Positions 1 to 9,574 of a stretch of 64,000 nt of DNA are shown here, one piece after another. A model generated the notes under the pieces. That model did not search any database and was not told where the DNA came from. It worked only from the letters and a program-made list of their open reading frames with translations. The stretch spans positions 1 through 64,000 of the forward strand of contig NZ_CP054052.1 of the NCBI RefSeq assembly GCF_013283835.1. The letters run 5' to 3'. The translations under genes were made by a program, and so were the position numbers. Source of the DNA: Poseidonibacter lekithochrous (GTDB taxonomy: Bacteria; Campylobacterota; Campylobacteria; Campylobacterales; Arcobacteraceae). Every line of letters starts with the position of its first letter. Within the stretch, counting starts at the first letter, position 1.

Positions 1-1317
1 ATGACACACAAAGATTTTTTAGCACTTATTCAAAAAGAAGCCACTTCTATAGATTATGATAGATACCTAAAGCAGCTTACATACAAAAAAATCTCATCTG
101 ATGAGAATCTAGCTGTATTCGAAGTATCTAATAAATATATAGCTTCATGGATAAAGAGCAAATACACAGGAGTAATCCAACAATGTTTTGAGCAATACGA
201 TGGTACTAAACCAAAAGTAGAAATCAAGATTGCCGGTGAAAAAAAATCGAAAAAAGAAATAATCCAAGAACAAGTTAAAAACGAAACTGCTGAAAGTACG
301 ATACTAAATCCATCATATACTTTCAATTCGTTTGTTGTTGGACCTTCTAACCAAATGGCCTATAATGCGTCACTTGCAGTATCAAATAAACCTGGAACTC
401 AGTATAACCCACTATTTATTTACGGTGGTACTGGTCTTGGTAAAACTCACCTTTTACAAGCAGTTGGAAATGCTGCAATTGAAAAAGGTCAAACAGTAAT
501 TTACGTAACAATTGAGCAGTTTATGAATGACTTTACATTCTCAATTAAAAATAAAAATATGGAACACTTTAGATCTAAGTATAGAAAGTGTGATGTTTTA
601 TTAATTGATGATATACAGTTCCTTTCAGGGAAAGAACAAACTCAAGAAGAGTTCTTCCATACCTTTAATGAACTTCATAATGCAAAAAAACAAATTGTTA
701 TGACATCAGATAGACTTCCTTCTCAAATAGCAGGACTTGTAGATAGGCTAAAATCGCGGTTTGAGTGGGGTTTAACGGCTGATATTCAACTTCCAGGGTT
801 AGAGACAAAAATTGCTATTATAGAGAAAAAGTCTGATTTAAATGGTATTGCTCTTACAAGAGAAATCATTAATTTCATTGCAACAAACCTTGATAATTCT
901 ATTAGAGAAATAGAAGGTGTACTAATTAGAATTAATGCATCAGCTTCTTTATTAAATCAAGAAATTAGTTTAGATATGGTTCAAAACCTATTAAAAGAGC
1001 AAATAAAAGAAACAAAAGAAAACATCAAATTACCCGATGTTATCGATATTGTAGCACGTGAGCTTAATATCAAACCAAGTGATATCAAATCTAAGAAAAG
1101 AACAGCAACAGTAGCTAATGCTAGAAGAGTTGTAATATATTTAGCAAGAGAATTAACACATAATTCTATGCCTGATATTGCTAAGTTCTTAGGTATGAAA
1201 GATCACTCATCAATTTCTCATAATATTAAAAAAGCAAATGAGTTAATTGAGAAAGATGAAAACTTTAAATTAATTATTGAAAATTTAAAGAATAAAATTA
1301 TAAATAAGGAGTGGTAA
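1..1317 (+). CDS. dnaA: Chromosomal replication initiator DnaA
   Basis: AAA+ ATPase that binds DnaA boxes and opens the origin. Domain I is residues 1-75. The Walker A motif GGTGLGKTH lies at about 142-150 and Walker B (LLIDDIQF) near 200-207. The C-terminal domain IV carries the DnaA signature KDHSSISHNIKKA near residue 400, which reads the DnaA box. At 438 residues it is normal length for Campylobacterota. The window begins at its ATG, so its promoter and any upstream origin half lie at the other end of the replicon. dnaN follows after 168 bp holding TTCAC-core boxes. Identification is certain. Confidence 0.98.
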   Translation: MTHKDFLALIQKEATSIDYDRYLKQLTYKKISSDENLAVFEVSNKYIASWIKSKYTGVIQQCFEQYDGTKPKVEIKIAGEKKSKKEIIQEQVKNETAESTILNPSYTFNSFVVGPSNQMAYNASLAVSNKPGTQYNPLFIYGGTGLGKTHLLQAVGNAAIEKGQTVIYVTIEQFMNDFTFSIKNKNMEHFRSKYRKCDVLLIDDIQFLSGKEQTQEEFFHTFNELHNAKKQIVMTSDRLPSQIAGLVDRLKSRFEWGLTADIQLPGLETKIAIIEKKSDLNGIALTREIINFIATNLDNSIREIEGVLIRINASASLLNQEISLDMVQNLLKEQIKETKENIKLPDVIDIVARELNIKPSDIKSKKRTATVANARRVVIYLARELTHNSMPDIAKFLGMKDHSSISHNIKKANELIEKDENFKLIIENLKNKIINKEW

Positions 1318-1349
1318 CAGTATCTTTTAAAAATAAGTTTAAAAGAGAT

Positions 1350-1440
1350 GTGTGAAAAGGTGTGAATATTTCATTTCGTTATATCACATGAAAGTCTTTC
1401 GATACAGACGGGATTACAGATGTATTTTCATCTTTTCACA
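1350..1440. other. Candidate origin segment: cluster of DnaA-box-like TTCAC cores
   Basis: The dnaA-dnaN gap has three TTCAC cores: two on the minus strand (GTGAA at 1352-1356 and 1362-1366) and one on the plus strand (1435-1439, within TTTTCACA). TTCAC is, to my knowledge, the core of DnaA boxes described for Campylobacterota. No perfect E. coli type TTATCCACA box is present. The inverted spacing around an AT-rich middle fits a small oriC or the downstream half of a bipartite origin. Function is inferred from position and motif only. Confidence 0.45.
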
Positions 1441-1485
1441 TGTACTACTACCGCTACTAAAATATATAAATAAATAGGAGATAGA

Positions 1486-2556
1486 ATGAGGTTTATAATT
1501 ACGAAGAATATCATTGAAAATGTTATAGCTTCAATGCAACCTTTTTTAGAGAAAAAAGATGCAAGTGCAATAACATCGCATATATATTTAGAGATTAATA
1601 ATACTGGTCTAATTTTAAAAGCAACAGATTATGAAATTGGCTTAGAGTCTCATATCGATAATGTAAATGAAAGTGAAGATGGAAAAGCAACAGTTAATGG
1701 ATCTAACTTACTTGGTATTATTAAAAGATTAAAAAATGAAGATATTACTTTTGAAACTGCTACTAACAATTTAGTAATCAGACAAAATAAATCTATTTTT
1801 AAATTACCTATGTATGATGCTAATGAATATCCAACTATAATTAATAATGCAAATTTAAAATCTTTAGATATTTCAACATTAAATTTTATTAATTCTATTA
1901 GAAAGATTACTCCAGCAGTAGATAACAATAATCCTAAATTTGAATTAAATGGAGCATTAATAGATATTAAAAGTTCTAAAACAAATTTTGTAGCTACTGA
2001 TACTAGAAGATTAGCTATTTCTCATTTAGAAAATATGTCTAATGATGAATCTCAATTTATTATTCCTAAGAAAGCAATTATTGAAATTCAAAAATTATTC
2101 TTAGATGATGCTAAGATTACTTATGATGATACAAACCTAGTCATTTCGAATGACAAAATGAAATTCTTTACAAAACTAATTAATGGAAAATTTCCTGATT
2201 ATGAAAGAATTATTCCAAGTAATTTAAAACATACTTTATCTTTACCTAAAAATATTTTAGTTGAGTCTATTAAGCTAGTTACTTCTTTATTCTCAAATAT
2301 TAAAATTACATTTAAATCAAATGCAATAGTATTTGAATCTTTAGATGAAGATAGTGAATCACAAACGCAAATTGATTTAAATTTAGAAATAGAAGAAGAA
2401 TTCTATTTAGCTGTAAATGCTAAATATTTATTAGATTTTTTATCTATGACGAATAATGAAAATGTAACTGTTGGATTTAATGAATCTAATCTTCCATTCT
2501 ACCTAGAAGATGAAAGATTTTTTACAATTGTAATGCCAATAGTTTTAGAAAAATAG
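1486..2556 (+). CDS. dnaN: DNA polymerase III beta subunit (sliding clamp)
   Basis: Ring-shaped processivity clamp that tethers the replicative polymerase and other DNA-handling proteins. The 356 residues cover the three repeated clamp domains, and the C-terminus ends in the typical hydrophobic strand (FFTIVMPIVLEK) that forms part of the partner-binding pocket. The start has a clear AGGAG-type site (AGGAGATAG) just upstream. It lies between dnaA and gyrB in the usual order, 21 bp before gyrB, so dnaN and gyrB are probably co-transcribed. Nothing unusual seen. Confidence 0.97.
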   Translation: MRFIITKNIIENVIASMQPFLEKKDASAITSHIYLEINNTGLILKATDYEIGLESHIDNVNESEDGKATVNGSNLLGIIKRLKNEDITFETATNNLVIRQNKSIFKLPMYDANEYPTIINNANLKSLDISTLNFINSIRKITPAVDNNNPKFELNGALIDIKSSKTNFVATDTRRLAISHLENMSNDESQFIIPKKAIIEIQKLFLDDAKITYDDTNLVISNDKMKFFTKLINGKFPDYERIIPSNLKHTLSLPKNILVESIKLVTSLFSNIKITFKSNAIVFESLDEDSESQTQIDLNLEIEEEFYLAVNAKYLLDFLSMTNNENVTVGFNESNLPFYLEDERFFTIVMPIVLEK

Positions 2557-4893
<2,337 letters not shown>

Positions 4894-4910
4894 TCTAAAG
4901 AAACTTTTTG

Positions 4911-4930
4911 GAGACTTTTTAAAAAGTCTC
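4911..4930. terminator. Bidirectional terminator between gyrB and the LysE exporter
   Basis: A perfect 20-base palindrome (GAGACTTTTT and its complement AAAAAGTCTC) sits between the convergent gyrB and LysE-family genes. It has T-rich DNA inside and after it on both strands, so it can serve either gene. Confidence 0.75.
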
Positions 4931-4940
4931 TATTTAGTCT

Positions 4941-5579
4941 CTAAAAAATATTATAAATAATTGCACTTGCAATTATAAAAAGAATCCCTCCAGAGACTTT
5001 TTCGAGACTATTTGAATATTTCTGCATAAAACCTTTTGCATTTTCATGATTTACTAAATAAACTATAAAAATATCCCATAATAAAACAGCTAAAAACATC
5101 CATAATGCATAAAAACTTTGTATTTCAATTGGTGTATGGGTTTGAATGGATATAGAAAACATCGTAAAATAGAAGATTGAGTTCTTTGGATTTAAAATTG
5201 CAGACAAAAAACCTTGCATAAAATACCCTAGAAGCTGTTTTTTATGATTTGTGTATAGATTATCGTTTTTTTGAAATAAATCTCTTCTAGGAGCTAATAT
5301 AAGTAAATAAGCTATATAAAATAGATAAAGAGAACCTATAATCTTAATACTCACAAAGACAAGTTCATTATCCTTGATTAGAGTAATACCAAATAGTGCA
5401 AGTAATATATAAACTAAATTAGCTATTGCTATACCAAAAGCAGTTAATATTCCAGAAATTTTTCCATGTTTACTAGAGTTAGTAATAATTATAAAAAAAT
5501 CAACACCAGGACTTAGAAGTGCAACAAAATGTGCAAAAGCCAAAGTTAGAAAGTCGTAAAAATAAATTGAAAGTTCCAT
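4941..5579 (-). CDS. LysE/RhtB family amino-acid exporter
   Basis: Inner-membrane exporter of the LysE/RhtB superfamily, usually exporting amino acids or small metabolites. The 212 residues contain about six hydrophobic segments and the family motif near the first helix (ALLSPGVDFFIIITNS), plus the NPKNSIFYF motif in the middle (family: N-P-K-x2-x-F-F). It is one of three LysE-type genes in the window. It converges on gyrB and diverges from the repeat-protein gene at 5807. Substrate cannot be told from the sequence. Confidence 0.85.
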   Translation of the reverse strand: MELSIYFYDFLTLAFAHFVALLSPGVDFFIIITNSSKHGKISGILTAFGIAIANLVYILLALFGITLIKDNELVFVSIKIIGSLYLFYIAYLLILAPRRDLFQKNDNLYTNHKKQLLGYFMQGFLSAILNPKNSIFYFTMFSISIQTHTPIEIQSFYALWMFLAVLLWDIFIVYLVNHENAKGFMQKYSNSLEKVSGGILFIIASAIIYNIF

Positions 5580-5806
5580 AGTTCTCCTAAAAAAGAAAAT
5601 TATATATGAATGAAAAATTTATTTATTGTATAAAATTGATGAGTTAGGTATTTTGTGAAGTTTTAGTCAAAAATGAAATTTTTAAGAGATATTACTAATA
5701 TTTTTGCTAAATTTAAGAATTTGTTAAAATATATACTAAAAATGACTTTACTTACAATATAAAAGTTGCTAGAATCTTTTTTATCAGAACTATTTTAGGA
5801 GTTTTA

Positions 5807-6127
5807 ATGAATATTCGTACTTTGGGGGTAGAAGACCTCATTGAGTTGGCACTACGTACAAAAGATGTAAAAGAGATGTCATATTTACAAAGAAATCCAT
5901 CTATGAATGTTAGACGAGCACTAGCTAGAAATATTAATATTGCAGATGAGGTTTTAAAAAAATTAGCATACGACCCAGTACAGAATGTTGCCTATATGGC
6001 TACCAAAAATCCAAAATCTAGAATCAAAAGAGATTTTCCTAATGCAAGAGCTTGTGTTACTTGTCAAAAAGATGAGAGAGGTTTAAACTGCACAGGATGT
6101 CCAGAATTACTAGAGTATAGTGCTTAA
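5807..6127 (+). CDS. Small LRV-repeat protein with a C-terminal Cys4 motif
   Basis: 106 residues with no assigned function. Residues 28-70 look like leucine-rich-variant (LRV) repeats: RNPSMNVRRALARN and DPVQNVAYMATKNP fit the N-P-x2-x-V-R-x2-A-x-A-x-N-P pattern. The tail has C83-x2-C86 and C95-x2-C98, suited to a zinc or Fe-S site. In the Azotobacter LRV protein, as I recall, a cysteine cluster precedes the repeats; here it follows them. A strong site (TTTTAGGAG) precedes the ATG. It converges with fqrB, from which it is separated by a hairpin. A metal-binding scaffold or regulator is inferred; no signal peptide is seen. Confidence 0.6.
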   Translation: MNIRTLGVEDLIELALRTKDVKEMSYLQRNPSMNVRRALARNINIADEVLKKLAYDPVQNVAYMATKNPKSRIKRDFPNARACVTCQKDERGLNCTGCPELLEYSA

Positions 6128-6137
6128 CTATACTCTA
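6111..6137. terminator. Hairpin between the LRV gene and fqrB
   Basis: A 10-bp stem, TAGAGTATAG and CTATACTCTA, overlaps the stop codon of the LRV-repeat gene. It is AT-rich with only a weak T tract on the plus strand. It probably ends transcription between two convergent genes. Confidence 0.5.
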
Positions 6138-6146
6138 AAATTTATA

Positions 6147-7145
6147 TTATAAGCTAGCTGTTTTTTCTGTATGAGAGAAAATTTGCCCTCTTTTTCTAAT
6201 AATATTATTTACAATGTGGTAACCATGATTTAATGCAATGGCAATAGAACCACCTGATTTAAATGCAATATCTCCAGCTACATAAACACATTTTGCAGAA
6301 GTTTCTTGATGCTCATCGAAAGTAGGTTGATTATTTTCGTTCACATCCACCCCACATGATTTTAAGAAATCAACAGGAGTAGTTCCACCAATTGCATAAA
6401 TTACTCTGTCATATAGTACTGAGAATCCATCATTATAGTTTACTTTTACTTTTCCACCGTCATTTTCTAGTGAATCAATATCTGTATTCATTCTAAGTCT
6501 TAGTTTTTCTTCACCATGATATTTATTTAACATTTCTTCATTTATTTCATTTAATCTTGAAAAAGAAGCTTTTCTATAAACCATAGTTACATTATTGTTC
6601 TGATCAGCTAAATCATAAGCATACTCAGCAGCAGAGTTTCCACCACCAACAACTAGGACTTTTTCGTTTGTAGAACATTTATCAAGGTTAAAATTCACCT
6701 GAGCTTTAATTGATGGTGGAATTTTATATGCTGGTTTATTTGGTTTACCCATTTTACCAATAGAAATTACTGCATTTCTACTTTTAATTAATCCAGCACT
6801 TGTATGAATTTCTAATAAATCCCCTACTCTTACCATTTTTTCAACTTCTGTATTGAAAGAAGAATCAATTTTGTCAGAATCTAATAAGTCATCAAAGTAA
6901 TCTAATGTAGTCTCTTTAGTTCCATCATAAAACTCAACATTCCCTTGTAATGTTGTAACTTGCCCTTTATAATCTTTATCAACTCTTTTGTTATCTTTAT
7001 AGAATTTTCTAATAGTATTTGAGTGATTGTCCGTTTTCTCAATTAATAGAATTTCTCCAACTTTGTGCGCTGAAGCTTCGATTGCAGTACCAATACCACC
7101 TGGTCCACCACCGATAATTACGATATCATATATTTTATTTGTCAT
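6147..7145 (-). CDS. fqrB: FqrB-like flavodoxin:quinone reductase (FAD/NAD(P) oxidoreductase)
   Basis: Flavoprotein of the thioredoxin-reductase-like fold, 332 residues. The FAD-binding motif IIGGGPGGIGTA is at residues 10-21, and a second dinucleotide motif VVGGGNSAAEYA at mid-protein binds NAD(P)H. The segment H-S-x4-F-Y-K-x2-K-R-V-D-K-D-Y-K-x-Q matches what I recall of Helicobacter pylori FqrB, which passes electrons from NADPH to flavodoxin and couples to pyruvate and 2-oxoglutarate oxidoreductases. No redox-active CxxC is present, so it is not a thioredoxin reductase. YpdA/Bdr-type bacillithiol reductase is a structural relative but a less likely call. It is transcribed alone, divergent from queF. 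Confidence 0.7.
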   Translation of the reverse strand: MTNKIYDIVIIGGGPGGIGTAIEASAHKVGEILLIEKTDNHSNTIRKFYKDNKRVDKDYKGQVTTLQGNVEFYDGTKETTLDYFDDLLDSDKIDSSFNTEVEKMVRVGDLLEIHTSAGLIKSRNAVISIGKMGKPNKPAYKIPPSIKAQVNFNLDKCSTNEKVLVVGGGNSAAEYAYDLADQNNNVTMVYRKASFSRLNEINEEMLNKYHGEEKLRLRMNTDIDSLENDGGKVKVNYNDGFSVLYDRVIYAIGGTTPVDFLKSCGVDVNENNQPTFDEHQETSAKCVYVAGDIAFKSGGSIAIALNHGYHIVNNIIRKRGQIFSHTEKTASL

Positions 7146-7279
7146 AATACTCTCTTATATTTGTTTACTTATAGAAGGGGATTATACTAAAAATTTAGTT
7201 TTTTTTCAATTAGTAACATATATAAGTAAGATTTTGATAAAATTGCCTAAAATTAATTATTATAAAGGTTATAAAAGAT

Positions 7280-7663
7280 ATGGAAATGAAATACGGTGAA
7301 AAAGAGATACTTGAATTCGATATTAACAATGATGAAAACTATTGGCCAAATACGAATAAAAAGAATTATATCATTGATATTGAATTACCAGAGTTCATGG
7401 CAAAATGTCCAAGAAGTGGATACCCTGACTTTGCAACAATCAAAATTCAATACACTCCAGATGAGAAAGTAATTGAATTAAAAGCACTTAAAATTTATAT
7501 CAATACTTTTATGTATAGAGAAGTTTCTCATGAAAATTCAGCAAATGAAATTTTTGACGTTTTATTTGAAAAATTACAACCAAGATGGTTAAAAGTAATT
7601 GCTGATTTCAAACCAAGAGGAAATGTACATACTGTTATTGAAATAGATAGTGCAAAAATGTAG
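7280..7663 (+). CDS. queF: NADPH-dependent 7-cyano-7-deazaguanine reductase QueF
   Basis: Reduces preQ0 to preQ1 in queuosine synthesis, in the cytoplasm. The 127-residue protein is of the short (single-domain, YkvM) type. Catalytic Cys43 lies in MAKCPRSGYPD and the proton donor Asp50 follows it. The NADPH motif E-x-K-A-L-K-x-Y-x-N-T-F-x-Y-R is at about 66-80. Two start codons are possible (7280 or two codons later); both keep the whole domain. No preQ1 riboswitch was found upstream. The next gene starts 10 bp downstream. Confidence 0.92.
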   Translation: MEMKYGEKEILEFDINNDENYWPNTNKKNYIIDIELPEFMAKCPRSGYPDFATIKIQYTPDEKVIELKALKIYINTFMYREVSHENSANEIFDVLFEKLQPRWLKVIADFKPRGNVHTVIEIDSAKM

Positions 7664-7673
7664 GTAATAAGCC

Positions 7674-8297
7674 TTGGAAAGATTAGTTACGACTTCACAA
7701 GCTGCTCATATACTTGGGCTCTCTTTACAAGGTATACACTACAGAATTAAAAAAAATCAATTAAAATCTATCAAAAAATCTGGTAAGACTTTTGTTTATG
7801 TGTCTGAAGAAATGGAAAAAAACGCTTCTTCAAACCATAATACAAAAGTTGAAGCTATAAAAGCAGACACTTCAAATCAAGAACAATCCCAAGCTATCAT
7901 TGATGTAAAAAATGAACAAATTATTTTATTAAAAGACTCAATGAAATGGATGAAAAAACAGTATAAATCAGAAATCTCAAGATTAGAAAAAAATCAAAAG
8001 AAAATCATTAATGTTTTTAACTCGGAGATAAAACTTCTTCAAAGTGCATTTAATGAAATGAGAACTATTTATAAAACTCAACCACAAATTGAATCAAATC
8101 CTATTAATACTCAGAGTACTACAGAGTTTATGACTTTAAAAGACTTTTTTGTAATTATGAAAAGGTTTAATAAAACGGAAAAAGAGATTAAATATATTAT
8201 ATTTCAAGCAATTCAAAAAAAAGATAGTAGATTTATTTATAATAAAAAAGAGAAAAAATTACTGATTTTAAAATCAGATTTTGAAGATTTAGCCTAA
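7674..8297 (+). CDS. HTH protein with a central coiled coil
   Basis: 207-residue protein of unknown function starting with TTG. Residues 4-45 form a MerR/excisionase-like helix-turn-helix (TTSQAAHILGLSLQGIHYRI followed by a wing). Residues 70-130 are a long charged helix rich in K, E and Q, probably a coiled coil for oligomerisation. The C-terminal 50 residues form a second small domain. The gene lies 10 bp after queF and is likely in its operon. A DNA-binding structural or regulatory protein is inferred; no exact family is recognised. Confidence 0.6.
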   Translation: MERLVTTSQAAHILGLSLQGIHYRIKKNQLKSIKKSGKTFVYVSEEMEKNASSNHNTKVEAIKADTSNQEQSQAIIDVKNEQIILLKDSMKWMKKQYKSEISRLEKNQKKIINVFNSEIKLLQSAFNEMRTIYKTQPQIESNPINTQSTTEFMTLKDFFVIMKRFNKTEKEIKYIIFQAIQKKDSRFIYNKKEKKLLILKSDFEDLA

Positions 8298-8306
8298 AAA
8301 TTGGGC

Positions 8307-8335
8307 AAAAAAAAAGAGTACTTATAAAAGTACTC
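8307..8335 (-). terminator. Rho-independent terminator of the SRP RNA gene
   Basis: Read on the minus strand, an 8-bp stem (GAGTACTT with AAGTACTC, 4-base loop) is followed by nine T. It directly follows the last paired base of the SRP RNA. Confidence 0.85.
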
Positions 8336-8436
8336 CTCTCCAGATACCTAAACACACCACTAAGAGAGGTGCCTTGCTATGTTCCCATCCTGGGGCAGTG
8401 TCTCAACATAATGATTGTAAAGGTCTAAAGAAGAGC
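8336..8436 (-). ncRNA. ffs: Signal recognition particle RNA (4.5S type)
   Basis: RNA scaffold of the signal recognition particle, which binds Ffh to target nascent membrane proteins. On the minus strand, domain IV reads CAGG-AUG-GGAA-CAU-AGCA (8375-8392). This is the conserved symmetric loop (CAGG opposite AGCA) closed by a three-pair stem and a GGAA tetraloop. The ends pair as CUCUUC (8430-8435) with GGAGAG (8336-8341), giving a mature RNA of about 100 nt. A terminator follows at once. A TATAAT box lies upstream at 8484-8489, so the primary transcript may carry a 5' extension that is trimmed. Exact ends are inferred. Confidence 0.88.
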
Positions 8437-8483
8437 AATCAAAATACCTAGATATTCTCATTGTTCTTCTTTTTCGAGCTGAA

Positions 8484-8489
8484 ATTATA
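8484..8489 (-). promoter_or_regulatory. -10 box of the SRP RNA gene
   Basis: A perfect TATAAT on the minus strand, which places the transcription start near 8477, about 40 bases before the mature SRP RNA. Campylobacterota housekeeping promoters usually lack a clear -35 box, and none is obvious here. Confidence 0.55.
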
Positions 8490-8579
8490 GCCAAGAAATC
8501 TTAAAGTTTAAATAAATTAATTGCAAATAGAGTTTGAAAAGGTATAATTCATAAAAATTTCATAAAAAAAGTATATAAA

Positions 8580-9482
8580 TTGACAAAAAATTTTAATTTA
8601 ATTGGTATTTCCTCTTTAATCTTCGCAATGTTTATTTGGGGAAGTTCTTTTATTGGTCTAAAAGCCGCAATGGTTGACCTAGGACCATACACAGTAATAT
8701 TTTTAAGAATGATTATTGCATCTTTCATTTTTGTATTTTTCATAAAACAGTTTCTAAAATACGAATTTACAAAAAAAGATTTAAAATATATTTTATTGCT
8801 AGCTATTTTTGAGCCTTGTTTGTATTTTCTATTCGAAGCTAAAGCTTTACAATACACTTCTGCATCACAAGCTGGAATGATTACATCTTTAATGCCTCTA
8901 ATTACTGCTATTGCTGCAGGATACTTTCTACAAGAGATTATTTCTAGAAAACTTATATTAGGTTCTGCTCTAGCTATGATTGGTGCTGTTTGGTTAAGTG
9001 TACAAGCTACAACAACGCAAAGTGCGCCAGATCCTCTATTAGGTAACTTCTTGGAGTTTCTAGCCATGATTTGTGCTGCTGGTTATACTATTGTTGCAAA
9101 ATATCTAACACATAAGTACTCTGCTTTGTTTATTACAGCAGCTCAAGCCTTTATTGGAGCAGTATTTTTCTTACCATTTTTTATATATGAGTATTTTACA
9201 TTGGAAATGAATTTTACAGTTGAAGCGGTTTCTTGGGTATTTTATTTAGGTATTGTTGTAACTATTGGTGGATATGGATTATATAATTATGCTCTTACAA
9301 AAATTGATGCTTCAAAAGCTGCTATTTTTGTAAACTTAATACCTGTATCAACATTGATATTGGCATACTTTATTTTAAATGAGAAATTAACTTCTGTTGA
9401 ATTAATTGCTTCTGCAACTATTTTAGGTGGAGTATTCTTATCTCAAATGCCTATGGAAAAACTAAAACGTAAGAAAAAATAG
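8580..9482 (+). CDS. EamA/DMT-family transporter
   Basis: Inner-membrane transporter of the drug/metabolite superfamily, 300 residues with about ten hydrophobic segments. Two EamA repeats are visible: WGSSFIGLKAA near residue 20 in the first half, and in the second half from about residue 150 the IVAKYLTHKY and LIPVSTLILAYFILNEKLT segments (the L-x-E-x-L motif). The start is a TTG at 8580; no strong ribosome binding site is visible, but the protein begins normally for the family. It lies just behind the divergent ffs promoter and converges with the kinase gene. Substrate unknown. Confidence 0.85.
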   Translation: MTKNFNLIGISSLIFAMFIWGSSFIGLKAAMVDLGPYTVIFLRMIIASFIFVFFIKQFLKYEFTKKDLKYILLLAIFEPCLYFLFEAKALQYTSASQAGMITSLMPLITAIAAGYFLQEIISRKLILGSALAMIGAVWLSVQATTTQSAPDPLLGNFLEFLAMICAAGYTIVAKYLTHKYSALFITAAQAFIGAVFFLPFFIYEYFTLEMNFTVEAVSWVFYLGIVVTIGGYGLYNYALTKIDASKAAIFVNLIPVSTLILAYFILNEKLTSVELIASATILGGVFLSQMPMEKLKRKKK

Positions 9483-9574
9483 AAAAAACAAAAAAGTATT
9501 TTGATAAATATGGAAGTATATGTATTCTGTTTTTATTGCTAAGTTTTTAAGGTATTTATTTTTAGCTATTGTTG

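Noticed and set aside
1318-1485. Classical DnaA boxes of the E. coli type
   Set aside because: No TTATCCACA or one-mismatch copy was found; only lineage-type TTCAC cores are present.
7146-7279. Possible preQ1 riboswitch before queF
   Set aside because: No match to the preQ1-I hairpin and A-rich tail; only an ordinary AT-rich leader is seen.
8549-9067. 172-codon frame on the minus strand opposite the EamA gene
   Set aside because: Shadow of a real membrane-protein gene; no ribosome site and no recognisable domain.
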